DNA of 44,176 bases from an uncultured Bacteroidia bacterium (GCA_903902325.1 CAIUUO010000235.1:1-44176), one strand, 5' to 3'. Positions 24,330 through 33,675 are shown, counted from the stretch's first letter. The notes: generated by a model from the sequence alone, not told the origin. Numbers and translations: made by a program.

Positions 24330-25028
24330 TTACCCTTGCTTGCTAATCTTCTCCAACTTGGCAAGATCTGTAATCCTGATCTTACGACCATCCATGGAAA
24401 TGATTTTCTCGCCGGCAAATGTTGAGAGGGTGCGGATGGCATTGGAGGCTGTCATGTTGGAGAGACTGGCCAGGTCTTCGCGGGAAAGGTAAACCTTCAG
24501 TGTCTGACCATCATTTTCGAAACCGTATTTTTCCTTTAAAAACAAGATGGATTCGGCCAGTCTTCCACGAATATGTTTTTGAGTCAGGCTGACCGTTCTA
24601 TGATTGGAATGACCAAGTTCGCGTGCAAGGTCTTTTAGGAGACCCAAGGCAAAATTGTTGTTTTTCAACAACACATTGTACAGAATATCGGGTGGAATGG
24701 TTAAGATCTCGGAATCTTCGATGGCAATAGCTGTTCCGTTATGGGGTTCTCCTGCAATGAGGGAACGGTAACTAATCAACCCGTTTTCAGTGAACATCCT
24801 GATTATCTGCTCCCTACCGCTTATTCCCTCTTTAATCAACTTCACTTTCCCCTCACAGAGGTACTGCATTCCTATAGGGGCATCACCTTCCATGAAGATA
24901 TAATCATTTTTGCGGAAATGCGAGATGGAACTGTTTGCCTTGAGGATCGACATCTCTTCGGGAGTAAGCAAATTGAATATACAATTCTCCCCTCTGAACT
25001 GACTTTCAAAACCAAAAATATCGGACAT
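24330..25028 (-). CDS. Crp/Fnr-family transcriptional regulator
   Basis: A 232-residue regulator from MSDIFGFESQF; an earlier in-frame ATG would add ten residues. Residues about 15-130 form a cyclic-nucleotide-binding-type beta-roll (HFRKNDYIFMEGDAPIGMQYLCEGKVKLIKEG, then RSLIAGEPHNGTAIAIEDSEILTIP). A long dimerisation helix and a winged helix-turn-helix follow (about 150-222, VYLSREDLASLSNMTASNAIRTLSTF). The FNR-type cysteine cluster is absent: the only cysteines visible are near residues 17 and 58, so an oxygen-sensing iron-sulfur role is unlikely. The ligand and targets are unknown. It stands alone, convergent with murF-alr. Confidence 0.9.
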   Translation of the reverse strand: MSDIFGFESQFRGENCIFNLLTPEEMSILKANSSISHFRKNDYIFMEGDAPIGMQYLCEGKVKLIKEGISGREQIIRMFTENGLISYRSLIAGEPHNGTAIAIEDSEILTIPPDILYNVLLKNNNFALGLLKDLARELGHSNHRTVSLTQKHIRGRLAESILFLKEKYGFENDGQTLKVYLSREDLASLSNMTASNAIRTLSTFAGEKIISMDGRKIRITDLAKLEKISKQG

Positions 25029-25472
25029 TATTCTGAAAAATGTTATAAAACATCTCAAAAATAGGGAATATTAGTCCAAAATCAAAATATTACCCCTGAT
25101 GACTATGAATTATATGATTAATCTGATTACCATGATGAACAAGCAGAGGCTTTGATATCAGAAAGTACAAAAGGTTTAAAACGGTTCTGAACATTTTGGA
25201 TGAGCGACCATCAACCACAAATTAAAACCACAAATTACACAAATGAAAACCACGAATTACACGAATGAACACGAATGGTATTAGTGATTAACAACTTATA
25301 ATACAAATGAAGAAAGTCAGGACAGAATTGGAGAAAGGATCAATTGCCAGTAGTTATCCGTCTAAATTTAACTTTGATTTGGCCCACATTTCCACATTTT
25401 CAAATTTCCCAACTTTCACATTCGTGGTCCTAATCGTCCACTCGTCCCAGTCGTCCAAGTCTCCCCCTCTTT
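25029..25472. other. Intergenic region with a 10-nt array
   Basis: No gene supported. 25213-25277 contains phased decamers such as ACCACGAATT, ACACGAATGA and ACACGAATGG. 25424-25465 has CGTCC-rich short units. An open frame starting at 25307 runs through these and overlaps the end of nadE; it looks spurious. Confidence 0.6.
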
Positions 25473-27122
25473 TTACAGCGGGTACCTTGCAACAATCGGC
25501 ATTTTTCGACCGAATCCGAATGCCTTGGATGAGACCCTTAACGTAGGTGGCGCCTGGAAACGTTTGTACTCATTCCGGTTTACAAGAGACACTACCTTTC
25601 TGACTACTGCCTCATCAAAACCGGAATCAATCAGATCCTGCACACTTCTTGCCTGGTCGATGTATTCGTAAAGGATGGCATCCAGCAATTCATATTCGGG
25701 TAGTGAATCAGAGTCTTTCTGTCCGGGTCGCAATTCGGCAGAAGGTGGTTTCAGAATCGTATTTAAAGGTATAATTTCTTTATTTCTATTAATGTATTGA
25801 GACAAACTGTACACTTCAGTTTTGTACAAATCGCCAAGCACCGATAAACCTCCGTTCATGTCGCCATAGAGGGTACCATAACCGACTGCTGCTTCACTCT
25901 TGTTGGAAGTATTGAGGAGAATGTACCCGAACTTATTGGTAAAGGCCATCAGCAGACTTCCCCTGATCCGCGCCTGGATATTTTCTTCCGTCAGATCATG
26001 GGACAATCCATGGAAAAGGGGCGCCAAAGCCTCATCAAATGATTCTGCAATCCCGTGGATCGACACTGTTTCGTAGGCCACACCCAAACATTCAGCAAGC
26101 GCAACTGCATCATTCACAGAATGGTCGGATGAATATTGTGAAGGCATCAGCAGTACTTTCACATTTTCGGATCCCAAAGCGCTAACAGCCAATACGAGTG
26201 TAAGCGCCGAATCGATACCTCCCGAAAGTCCCAGGGTCGCTTTTTGAAAACCTGATTTTCTGAAATAGTCCGAAATGCCTAAAACAAGCGCCTGATAGAT
26301 CTTTTCGTTTGTTTCAGTAAGAGGTTGCAGTTCACAAAGCTGTTGATCCAAAGTATCCACAATGGCAAAATCCTCCCTGAAATAGGCCAACTCTTTGACC
26401 ACCTTTCCATGATGATCCACCATCAGTGAACCACCATCGAAAATGAGTTCTGTCTGCGCTCCGACCTGATTGACATAAATGATAGGCACCCTGTATTTTT
26501 TAGCATCTTCGAGCAGTATATCCTTTCTTAGCTTTTCCTGGTGGTAGGAGAAGGGCGAGGCGGAAAGATTGATCACGAGATCAGGATTCTGCCTGCAATA
26601 TTCCTCCATGGGAGAGGTCTCATACAAATTCTCCCTTCCGAAAGCGTTCATTACTTTCTGATTGAACCAGAGATCCTCGCAAATGGTGATGGCCAGTTTC
26701 TGGCCCTTGTATTCGACCAGAGTAAAATCCTTGTTGGATTCAAAATGCCGGTATTCATCAAAAACGTCGTATGTAGGCAGCAAGGTTTTGTGATGAATGC
26801 TCCTGATTTTCCCGTCCTGCAAAAAGAAAGCCGAATTGTAAAGCATCTTCCCCTTGGGACTGGGGTTAAAACTTGGTCCGCCTACAACTGCGGCGATACC
26901 GTTACAATGTGCGGCAATCCTATCAATCGCTTCCAACGCCTCGGTGATGAACTCGAGCCTTTCGAGCATATCATTCGGATAATAACCGCAAACCGATAGT
27001 TCAGAGAAAATAACCAGATCGGCATTCTCCGCCTTTGCCCGTTCGATGGAAGAGATGATTCGTTCACTGTTTTTCGGGAAATTTCCAACGTGGTAATTCA
27101 ACTGAGCCAATGCAATCCTCAT
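25473..27122 (-). CDS. nadE: Glutamine-dependent NAD+ synthetase
   Basis: A 549-residue two-domain enzyme making NAD+ from deamido-NAD+, ATP and glutamine. It starts at MRIALAQLNYHVG; an upstream in-frame start adds 25 residues outside the family. The N-terminal nitrilase-like glutaminase domain (about 1-260) carries the catalytic triad E41 (IFSELSVCGY), K112 (HHKTLLPTYDVFDE) and C148 (TICEDLW). The synthetase domain (about 285-549) has the PP-loop LGLSGGIDSALTL, ARIRGSLLMAFTNKFG, LNTSNKSEAAVGYGTLYGD and the PSAELRPGQKD segment. It is divergent from gldB, a pairing known in other Bacteroidota. Confidence 0.95.
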   Translation of the reverse strand: MRIALAQLNYHVGNFPKNSERIISSIERAKAENADLVIFSELSVCGYYPNDMLERLEFITEALEAIDRIAAHCNGIAAVVGGPSFNPSPKGKMLYNSAFFLQDGKIRSIHHKTLLPTYDVFDEYRHFESNKDFTLVEYKGQKLAITICEDLWFNQKVMNAFGRENLYETSPMEEYCRQNPDLVINLSASPFSYHQEKLRKDILLEDAKKYRVPIIYVNQVGAQTELIFDGGSLMVDHHGKVVKELAYFREDFAIVDTLDQQLCELQPLTETNEKIYQALVLGISDYFRKSGFQKATLGLSGGIDSALTLVLAVSALGSENVKVLLMPSQYSSDHSVNDAVALAECLGVAYETVSIHGIAESFDEALAPLFHGLSHDLTEENIQARIRGSLLMAFTNKFGYILLNTSNKSEAAVGYGTLYGDMNGGLSVLGDLYKTEVYSLSQYINRNKEIIPLNTILKPPSAELRPGQKDSDSLPEYELLDAILYEYIDQARSVQDLIDSGFDEAVVRKVVSLVNRNEYKRFQAPPTLRVSSKAFGFGRKMPIVARYPL

Positions 27123-27194
27123 TTGTCTCTTCTTGCTAAGTGAAATTTTCGAATGAAATTTATGTTCTGCATCTAAATTTGCAGTCCGATCGGA

Positions 27195-27222
27195 CAAAAA
27201 TAGATAAATTCACACCCGCAAA
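27195..27222 (-). promoter_or_regulatory. Candidate nadE promoter
   Basis: On the minus strand TATTTTTG (27202 to 27195) matches TAnnTTTG, and TTTG (27222 to 27219) stands 16 nt upstream, slightly closer than usual. The leader to the nadE ATG would be about 70 nt. Confidence 0.4.
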
Positions 27223-27283
27223 CAATTAGAATCAGGGGCATTTTGTAAAACGATTTTTTCCCTCTTCAAATTTATATTCAGTT

Positions 27284-28297
27284 ATGATCCTGAAACAAAA
27301 AACGGTTGTCTTCCTTCTTCTGCTGCTGATCTTATCTGCATGCCATCGTAATCCTCTAAATATCAATATCTCCAATATTGAATCCAACCTGCGTATTCTT
27401 CGGTTGGATCAGGATCTGTTCACTGTAACACCTGAAAATATTCATCGGGCCATTCCCGAACTTGAAAAAAAATACCGTCCATTTTTTGACGTTTACAACA
27501 AAGAGGTTCTGGCCATCGGTGATTCGAGGGATACACTCTACGGCGGATACCTGCTGACTTTCTTAAAGGATCCGAACAGCAGCAAGGCCAAACTGAAAGC
27601 AGATTCTGTCTTCAGCAATTTCAAACCGCTGACTTCTCAGTTCGAAATGGCATTTAAACACTACCGATATTATTATCCCGGATTACCGGTACCTAAGATA
27701 TGTACCTATATTTCAGGGTTTAATCAATCAATTGTTACTACGCCGGGAATACTTGGCATCAGCATTGACAATTATTTGGGTGCCGACTGTCCTTTTTACA
27801 GGCAACTAGGTGTTTATGAGTATAAAAGGCGAAATATGGACCCAAAAAACATAGTTTACGACGGCATGTTTGGTTTGGCTTCGCAACAATTTGAATACAA
27901 AGGCAATACAGAAAATCTCGTTTCTTCAATGATTTATCAGGGAAAGCTGCTCTATTTTCTGGATGCAATGATCCCTGATGGACCCGACTTTTTGAAAATA
28001 GGTTTCTCGGAAGAGCAACTGAACTGGTGCAAGGAGCATGAAACTGAAATGTGGAGCTTCCTGGTTGAAAAGAAACTGCTCTTTTCAGGAGATCGTATGG
28101 AATTGGTGCGGTTTGTCAACCCGGCCCCTTTCACGACACAGTTCGGTCAGAAATCTCCGGGAAGAACAGGGGTCTGGCTTGGCTGGCAGATCGTGAAAAG
28201 TTACATGAAGAAAAATCCTGGAGTCAAACTGCAAGGTTTGATGGAAGAGAATGACTACCACAAAATCCTGAACGAATCAGGGTACTCGCCGGATTAG
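27284..28297 (+). CDS. gldB: GldB-family lipoprotein
   Basis: A 337-residue lipoprotein with lipobox LSAC (cysteine 20). Its sequence agrees with GldB: an N-terminal IRILRLDQDLF-like segment, the central TYISGFNQSIVTTPGILGISIDNYLGADCPFY, then MIYQGKLLYFLDAMIPD and the C-terminal GRTGVWLGWQIVKSYMKKNPG. GldB is needed for gliding and type IX secretion in Flavobacterium, but homologues are common in non-gliding Bacteroidota, where they probably act in envelope maintenance. It sits divergent from nadE, as in known gld loci. No gldC follows. Name is by homology; motility is not implied. Confidence 0.85.
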   Translation: MILKQKTVVFLLLLLILSACHRNPLNINISNIESNLRILRLDQDLFTVTPENIHRAIPELEKKYRPFFDVYNKEVLAIGDSRDTLYGGYLLTFLKDPNSSKAKLKADSVFSNFKPLTSQFEMAFKHYRYYYPGLPVPKICTYISGFNQSIVTTPGILGISIDNYLGADCPFYRQLGVYEYKRRNMDPKNIVYDGMFGLASQQFEYKGNTENLVSSMIYQGKLLYFLDAMIPDGPDFLKIGFSEEQLNWCKEHETEMWSFLVEKKLLFSGDRMELVRFVNPAPFTTQFGQKSPGRTGVWLGWQIVKSYMKKNPGVKLQGLMEENDYHKILNESGYSPD

Positions 28298-28727
28298 AAT
28301 TGGTTCAATTCTAAAATATTACACAGAGTTTCACAGAGAAGCACAGAGTTTCACAGAGAGAAATAGTTAAATGAACTTATAATAGTCAAATACCAGGCCA
28401 ATTAAAATTCCAAATACCTAAAAGCAAAACCACACAGAAAGATAAATAATAACTCTGTGGTTCTCTGTGCTTCTCTGTGAAACTCTGTGTAACTAAATTT
28501 ACGGTGCGCAGATTTTGATATAGTAGAACCAAATATTGGTTGGTAGATATCAAATCATGCAGGGAATGCAACTTCATTTATGAATGATTGCGTATTGATT
28601 CTTCGCCAGGATTCTAATTAAAAGTTGATACAAATAAATATGTGGGCAATTATCGACTGAGCCAACTAAACATCGTAACTTTGCCGGCACAAAAGACGCA
28701 TTCGAATTCATCGCTAATTTTTTTTCT
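28298..28727. repeat. Inverted pair of decamer arrays upstream of the PFK gene
   Basis: Arm one (28319-28360) is CACAGAGTTT and CACAGAGAAG decamers. Arm two (28452-28492) is its reverse complement, identical over about 30 nt. The spacer is 91 bp without a gene. A TAACTTTG at 28676-28683 fits a -7 element and would give the PFK gene a leader of about 40 nt. Confidence 0.85.
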
Positions 28728-29750
28728 ATGGCAAAAAGAATAGGTATTTTAACAGCAGGAGGTGACTGTCCGGGATTGAATGCTGCCATCCGCGGTGTTG
28801 GTAAAACGGCCATACTGAATTACGGAATGGAGGTGATAGGATTCACAGCCGGGTTCAGTGGCCTGATATGGAAAGAATATATCGAATTGGATGAAGCCAA
28901 ACTTTCCGGTTTGCTAACCGTTGGAGGAACCATTTTGGGAACCTCACGTGAGAAACCCTTCAAAATGGAGAAAGGGGAAGAGACCAATGAAAAGCCATCC
29001 CTTATCAGGAAGAACTACAAGGAACTTGAGCTCGACTGTGTGGTTTGCATCGGCGGCAATGGATCCATGAAAACTGCCGCCCAGTTGCAAAATATAGGAA
29101 TTAATGTGATCGGCATTCCAAAAACGATTGACAATGATGTATTTGGCACGGAAGTGACTTTTGGTTTTGACTCCGCTGTCACCATTGCCACAGAAGCGAT
29201 CGACAGACTTCACACCACGGCCAACTCTCACCAACGCGCCATGGTCATAGAGGTAATGGGCCATGATGCCGGCTGGATTGCCTTGTATGCCGGACTTGCC
29301 GGTGGAGGAGATATTATCCTTATTCCGGAGATAAGTTACAACATCGAGAGTGTATGCAAAACAATTGAAAACAGGTTCTCCTTGAAAAAACCCTACTCGA
29401 TCGTTGTGATTGCTGAAGGCATAAAACATCCTTCAGGAATTTCAGCTTCAGCCTATATTGCAGAAAGGATCCAGACCCTCACAGGAATTGAAACCCGGGA
29501 TACCCGTCTTGGCTATGTTCAACGGGGAGGAAGTCCATCGGCCATGGACCGCATTTTGGCAACGCGCTACGGCGCCTATGCCGCCGAACTGATCGCAAAG
29601 GGAGAATATGGTCAGATGGTGGCCATCAGAAACGGCAAAATCGGTTCCATACCTCTCGAAAAAGTGGGCGGTAAGCTAAGTCTGGTAGACCCAAATGATC
29701 AATTGATAGAAAAAGCCAGAAAGATGGGAGTCTATTTTGGAGACGAATAG
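28728..29750 (+). CDS. pfkA: 6-phosphofructokinase, group of mixed ATP/PPi type
   Basis: A 340-residue glycolytic enzyme that phosphorylates fructose-6-phosphate. Residues visible: the phosphate-donor loop TAGGDCPGLNAAIRG (9-23), CIGGNGSMKTA (107-117), the catalytic motif GIPKTIDND with D135 and D137, the substrate-binding MVIEVMGHDAGWIALYAGLAGG and LGYVQRGGSPSAMDR. Glycine 112 corresponds to the residue that favours ATP in E. coli PfkA, whereas lysine 132 (PKTIDND) is the residue found in PPi-dependent and mixed-type enzymes. The donor cannot be settled by eye; ATP seems more likely because a PPi enzyme usually has aspartate at 112. Confidence 0.93.
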   Translation: MAKRIGILTAGGDCPGLNAAIRGVGKTAILNYGMEVIGFTAGFSGLIWKEYIELDEAKLSGLLTVGGTILGTSREKPFKMEKGEETNEKPSLIRKNYKELELDCVVCIGGNGSMKTAAQLQNIGINVIGIPKTIDNDVFGTEVTFGFDSAVTIATEAIDRLHTTANSHQRAMVIEVMGHDAGWIALYAGLAGGGDIILIPEISYNIESVCKTIENRFSLKKPYSIVVIAEGIKHPSGISASAYIAERIQTLTGIETRDTRLGYVQRGGSPSAMDRILATRYGAYAAELIAKGEYGQMVAIRNGKIGSIPLEKVGGKLSLVDPNDQLIEKARKMGVYFGDE

Positions 29751-29993
29751 AATACCTATTTTAGAAGACTTTTACCTGAAATTTTTATCTCATTGAGAAG
29801 TACAAGTTTTAAACATTATTTAATTCCATTTGTTTACTGTTAATCAGTGAGTTGAATAATTAAGAGTCCAATCAGGTTTATCAGGTTGGGTTTTAATCAA
29901 TTTTTAGTTTTGTAAACTATTTGTATAAATTTGAATCCTTGATTCATTTGATTCACGTATAAAAGAAAGTAAAAAACCATAAATCATTGACCA
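29751..29993 (+). promoter_or_regulatory. AT-rich leader with -7-like elements before the DUF1573 gene
   Basis: Two sequences match TAnnTTTG: TAGTTTTG at 29905-29912 and TAAATTTG at 29926-29933. Neither has a clear TTTG at the proper -33 distance, so either could be the promoter of the 29994 gene. No gene or array is visible in the stretch. Confidence 0.3.
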
Positions 29994-31085
29994 ATGAAGT
30001 ATTCAGTAAGATTTTTAACGATTGCCCTGCTCCTTTTGGCAGGATTTATCTCACGTGCTCAAACCTCAACAGAAATGACTTTTGAGAGTCTTGAGCACGA
30101 TTTTGGCAAGATCAAAGAGGATGCCGGCCCTGCAAACTTCAATTTTAATTTCAAAAATACGGGTAAGATTCCATTGGTTATCTCGGCGGTGAATGCCTCA
30201 TGTGGCTGTACCACTCCGGAATGGAGTAAAGAACCCGTTCTGCCGGGGAAATCGGGGTTCATCAAAGTTTCTTACAATCCGCTGAACCGTCCGGGAAGTT
30301 TCAACAAAACCGTTACCGTCGCTGCCAATATTCCAAACGGGACCTTGTTGCTGAAAATTGCAGGTGAGGTGCTTCCAAAAACGCTTACGGTAGCTGAGCA
30401 ATATCCCATCGATCTGGGAAAGCTAAGGATGCTCAACAACAATCTGTCGTTCGTTCGCATCAAGAATAACGAGGTAAAAACCGACTCCCTGAAATTCATC
30501 AATCTTTCAGGTGCCCCCGTAAAAATTGGTCTCAAAGGAGTTCTGGCCTATCTTTCCGTGAAAGTAGTCCCTGAAACCGTAGAGAACAACGGTACCGGAT
30601 TTATCGTAGTAAAATTTGACGGATCCAAGGTGACTGAACTTGGCTTTCAGATGTCCAGGGTATATCTTACCTACAATGGGGAAGAAAACTACAATTTCGG
30701 CGTAAACGTAACGGCAACTGTGGAAGAAGATTTCTCCAAATTAAGTCAGAAAGAGCTTCAGAACGCCCCTATCATTGATTTTAATGAACGCGTTTATGAC
30801 TTTGGCGACGTGACTGAAGGCAAAAAAGTGGAATATACCTTCAAGATTCTCAACAAAGGGAAAAGTGACCTGCTGATTCGGAGTGTCAAAGCTTCCTGTG
30901 GTTGCACCGCTGCAAACCCGACTTCCAACGTGGTCAAGCCGGGAACTGATACCGACCTGAAAGTTGTATTTGATTCCAATGGGAAAGTGGGATTGCAGAA
31001 CAAGACCATCACCATCATATCCAACGATCCCAATTCAGCCACTTCCATTCTCAGGATTTCAGGTACGGTGAGCAAAGCAAAATAA
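29994..31085 (+). CDS. Secreted protein with two DUF1573 domains
   Basis: A 363-residue exported protein with a signal peptide ending SRAQ (about residue 23). Two immunoglobulin-like DUF1573 domains frame it. The first (about 27-125) has HDFGKIKEDAGPANFNFNFKNTGK and the conserved SCGCTTPEW. The last (about 260-363) has YDFGDVTEGKKVEYTFKILNKGK and ASCGCTAANPTS. Between them lies a more divergent beta-rich segment. The SCGCT motif is diagnostic; its function is unknown, although such ASPM-SPD-2-Hydin-like folds are often envelope adhesion or assembly modules. It is one nucleotide upstream of the meaB start, so the two are probably co-transcribed, though no functional link is evident. Confidence 0.88.
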   Translation: MKYSVRFLTIALLLLAGFISRAQTSTEMTFESLEHDFGKIKEDAGPANFNFNFKNTGKIPLVISAVNASCGCTTPEWSKEPVLPGKSGFIKVSYNPLNRPGSFNKTVTVAANIPNGTLLLKIAGEVLPKTLTVAEQYPIDLGKLRMLNNNLSFVRIKNNEVKTDSLKFINLSGAPVKIGLKGVLAYLSVKVVPETVENNGTGFIVVKFDGSKVTELGFQMSRVYLTYNGEENYNFGVNVTATVEEDFSKLSQKELQNAPIIDFNERVYDFGDVTEGKKVEYTFKILNKGKSDLLIRSVKASCGCTAANPTSNVVKPGTDTDLKVVFDSNGKVGLQNKTITIISNDPNSATSILRISGTVSKAK

Positions 31086-31086
31086 G

Positions 31087-32196
31087 ATGCTACATCCCGA
31101 AAACGACCCGAAATACGTCGGATTAAACGTCAACAGGGGCATAGAGCAGCCTGATGCCGTGAATGCCGACTCGGTTCACCGTTTTCTGAAGAAGACCCAA
31201 AAGAGGGAGTTGACTGCCAATGAATATTGTGATGGTATCCTTCATGGAAACCGCACTATTTTAAGCAGGGCTGTGACATTAATCGAGAGCAATAAGCCAG
31301 ATCATCAGGATATTGCCCAGGAAATCATCAGCAAATGCCTCCCTTTTTCCGGGAAATCCGTGCGCATCGGCATTACCGGGGTACCAGGTGCCGGTAAGAG
31401 TACTTTCATTGAATCTTTCGGCACTTACCTCACTTCCAACAATAAAAAACTGGCTGTATTGGCCATTGATCCAAGTTCGGAACGATCGAAGGGATCTATT
31501 CTGGGTGACAAAACCAGGATGGAAGAACTCTCTGCGGATCCCAATGCTTACATCAGGCCGAGCCCATCTTCAGGATCACTTGGAGGTGTTGCCAGGAAAA
31601 CCCGTGAGACCATCCTTTTGTGTGAAGCGGCAGGATTCGACACCATTTTGATTGAAACAGTCGGGGTCGGTCAGTCAGAAACCGTGGTTCATTCCATGGT
31701 CGACTTCTTTTTACTTCTGCAGATTTCCGGAGCCGGCGACGAACTCCAGGGAATCAAACGGGGCATCATGGAGATGGCAGATACCATCGTGATCAACAAG
31801 GCTGACGGAGACAACATCAACCATGCAAATACCGCTGCCACACTGTACCGAAATGCATTACACCTCTTCCCTCCTACCGTGTCGGGATGGATACCGCAGG
31901 TAATGACCTGCTCATCCCTCAGAAAAACAGGGATCAGTGAAGTCTGGCATTGCATTGAAGATTACCTGACACTGGTAAAAGGAAATTCGTTTTTCGATGA
32001 ACGGCGCGCCAACCAGTCGCGGTACTGGATGTTAGAAACCATCGAGGAAAACCTGAAGAACAATTTTTACCAGAACAAACAAGTAAAATCGGCACTTCCT
32101 TCGCTTGAAACAAAAGTTTCGGACGAGAAATTAAGTCCGTTTGTGGCAGCCCGGGAGTTGCTTGAAAAATATTTTGACGCCATTGGCAAACATTGA
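31087..32196 (+). CDS. meaB: MeaB/ArgK-family GTPase (methylmalonyl-CoA mutase chaperone)
   Basis: A 369-residue G3E-class P-loop GTPase. Walker A is GITGVPGAGKSTFIE (about 95-109), then AIDPSSERSKGSILGDKTRM, the switch region ETVGVGQSE and the guanine-specificity motif INKADGDN. MeaB proteins protect and reload adenosylcobalamin-dependent methylmalonyl-CoA mutase; the mutase itself is not in the window. The family was once called ArgK. Length and C-terminal helical extension (dimerisation) are normal. It directly follows the DUF1573 gene. Confidence 0.93.
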   Translation: MLHPENDPKYVGLNVNRGIEQPDAVNADSVHRFLKKTQKRELTANEYCDGILHGNRTILSRAVTLIESNKPDHQDIAQEIISKCLPFSGKSVRIGITGVPGAGKSTFIESFGTYLTSNNKKLAVLAIDPSSERSKGSILGDKTRMEELSADPNAYIRPSPSSGSLGGVARKTRETILLCEAAGFDTILIETVGVGQSETVVHSMVDFFLLLQISGAGDELQGIKRGIMEMADTIVINKADGDNINHANTAATLYRNALHLFPPTVSGWIPQVMTCSSLRKTGISEVWHCIEDYLTLVKGNSFFDERRANQSRYWMLETIEENLKNNFYQNKQVKSALPSLETKVSDEKLSPFVAARELLEKYFDAIGKH

Positions 32197-32220
32197 ATGC
32201 GCCTTTCTGAAAATGTTTTT

Positions 32221-32262
32221 TATTTTTGAACTCTACAAATAAACCGGGTTGAAGACCAACCC
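32221..32262 (+). promoter_or_regulatory. -7 element and small leader hairpin before the TlpA-like gene
   Basis: TATTTTTG at 32221-32228 matches TAnnTTTG. In the following leader GGGTTG and CAACCC (32246-32251 and 32257-32262) form a six-pair stem with a 5-nt loop, 19 nt before the ATG. No strong -33 element is visible. Confidence 0.35.
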
Positions 32263-32280
32263 TTAAACAAAGATAACCTG

Positions 32281-33381
32281 ATGATTAAAAAAATGTTGTT
32301 CTTAGGGTTGATATACAGTAGTATCATCTCCTGTGCCAAACCTGATAAGTTCGTAATTAACGGCGAGATTAAAGGGAAGGATAGCGGGAATGTACAACTG
32401 ATGAAGTATGCGGACGGGAAATGGGTAAAGGAAGACTCAGCCTCTATCGTCAAGGGTAAATTTCAATTGACGGGTAAGGTAGATCTGCCTGAACTACGTT
32501 ACGTCACCATGGGAGGCCGGGATATGGTTGCCCAGTTTTTTGCCGAAAATGGCACCATCAGTTTGCAGGCTTATTCCGATAGCCTGGACAAGACCGTCAT
32601 CAAGGGTTCCAAATCCAATGAAGATTTCAAAGTATACCAGACGGAGTTGGCCAGTCTTTCGAAAGAGGCCCAGGGTATGCAGCAAAGATACATGACTGCC
32701 CAGTCGGGCGGAGATCAGGACGGCATGAAAAAGGCACAAATCGATTATGAAGCCATGGTGCAGAATCTGGGTGTATATGCCAGGAATTTTATCCGCGAAC
32801 ACAGGAACTCCACCGTTTCACCCCTGATCGTCATGATGCAGTTTGGGCAGACCATCAAAGCGTCCGAAATTGACACAGTGGTAGCCTTTCTCGACCCGTC
32901 GGTAAAATCCTCCATCTACGTACAGGAACTCAAAAAAATGGCAGATAAGATGAGAACCACAGAAGTTGGTTCCATGGCCCCCGATTTTACGCTGCCTACA
33001 CCGGATGGAAGTACCTTCACTCTCTCTTCCACCAGGGGCAAATATGTGATGATCGATTTCTGGGCTGCCTGGTGCCAACCATGCCGCCACGAAAATCCCA
33101 ATGTTGTTATGCTCTATGGAAAATACAAGGACAAGGGGTTTGACGTGGTAGGCGTTTCGCTGGACCGCGAAAAGGAAGCCTGGATCAAGGCAATTGCAGA
33201 TGATAAACTGGTTTGGCACCAGGTTTCTGAACTCAAATTCTGGCAGAGCGAAATCGCCCAGAAATATGGGGTAACTCAAATTCCCACTAGCTTCCTGCTG
33301 GACAAAAGCGGAAAAATTATTGCCAAATCCCTTCGCGGTGAGGACCTTGCAAAAAAGTTGGAAGAATTGATGGGTAAATAA
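32281..33381 (+). CDS. TlpA-like thioredoxin lipoprotein with DUF4369-type domain
   Basis: A 366-residue envelope lipoprotein with lipobox IISC (cysteine 18). Residues about 24-125 resemble DUF4369 (FVINGEIKGKDSGNVQLMKYADGKWVKEDSASIVKGKFQLTG). A helical linker (about 130-220) follows. The C-terminal AhpC/TSA-type thioredoxin domain (about 228-366) has APDFTLPTPDG, the redox motif WCQPC (cysteines 265 and 268) and the cis-proline site TQIPTSFLLD. Such proteins reduce periplasmic disulfides, for example in cytochrome c maturation or stress. The stop is followed by the strongest inverted array in the window. Confidence 0.92.
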   Translation: MIKKMLFLGLIYSSIISCAKPDKFVINGEIKGKDSGNVQLMKYADGKWVKEDSASIVKGKFQLTGKVDLPELRYVTMGGRDMVAQFFAENGTISLQAYSDSLDKTVIKGSKSNEDFKVYQTELASLSKEAQGMQQRYMTAQSGGDQDGMKKAQIDYEAMVQNLGVYARNFIREHRNSTVSPLIVMMQFGQTIKASEIDTVVAFLDPSVKSSIYVQELKKMADKMRTTEVGSMAPDFTLPTPDGSTFTLSSTRGKYVMIDFWAAWCQPCRHENPNVVMLYGKYKDKGFDVVGVSLDREKEAWIKAIADDKLVWHQVSELKFWQSEIAQKYGVTQIPTSFLLDKSGKIIAKSLRGEDLAKKLEELMGK

Positions 33382-33386
33382 ATTCA

Positions 33387-33471
33387 GTGGAAAGTGAAAA
33401 ATTTAAAGTGAAAAGTGAAAAACAGGACGCTCTGTGCAATCACTTTTCACTTTAAATTTTTCACTTTTCAC
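33387..33471. repeat. Near-perfect inverted pair of GTGAAAA heptamer arrays
   Basis: 33387-33417 and 33441-33471 are reverse complements with one mismatch in 31. Each arm is built of GTGAAAA heptamers with one ATTTAAA unit. The loop is 23 bp. It starts 6 nt after the TlpA-like stop and may act as its terminator. Confidence 0.93.
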
Positions 33472-33675
33472 TTTTGAAGAAATATTTATCCTTTTTTCTC
33501 AACCCAACGCAACCATTTTAGTCTTTGATTGCATCTTAAGTTTGGTCACGAAGCCGAAAAAAAATCAAAATCTGAATAAGTAAGGGTTTTATTTTCGTTC
33601 TTTATCAACTTTTAGAGACTTTTGTGAAGATTAATTTGGTTAATTCGAACGATCGTTCCAAAACTATTTATCAGA

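Noticed and set aside
25307-25546. 79-codon plus-strand frame upstream of nadE's 3' end
   Set aside because: It is composed of short-unit repeat sequence and overlaps the real nadE coding region on the other strand.
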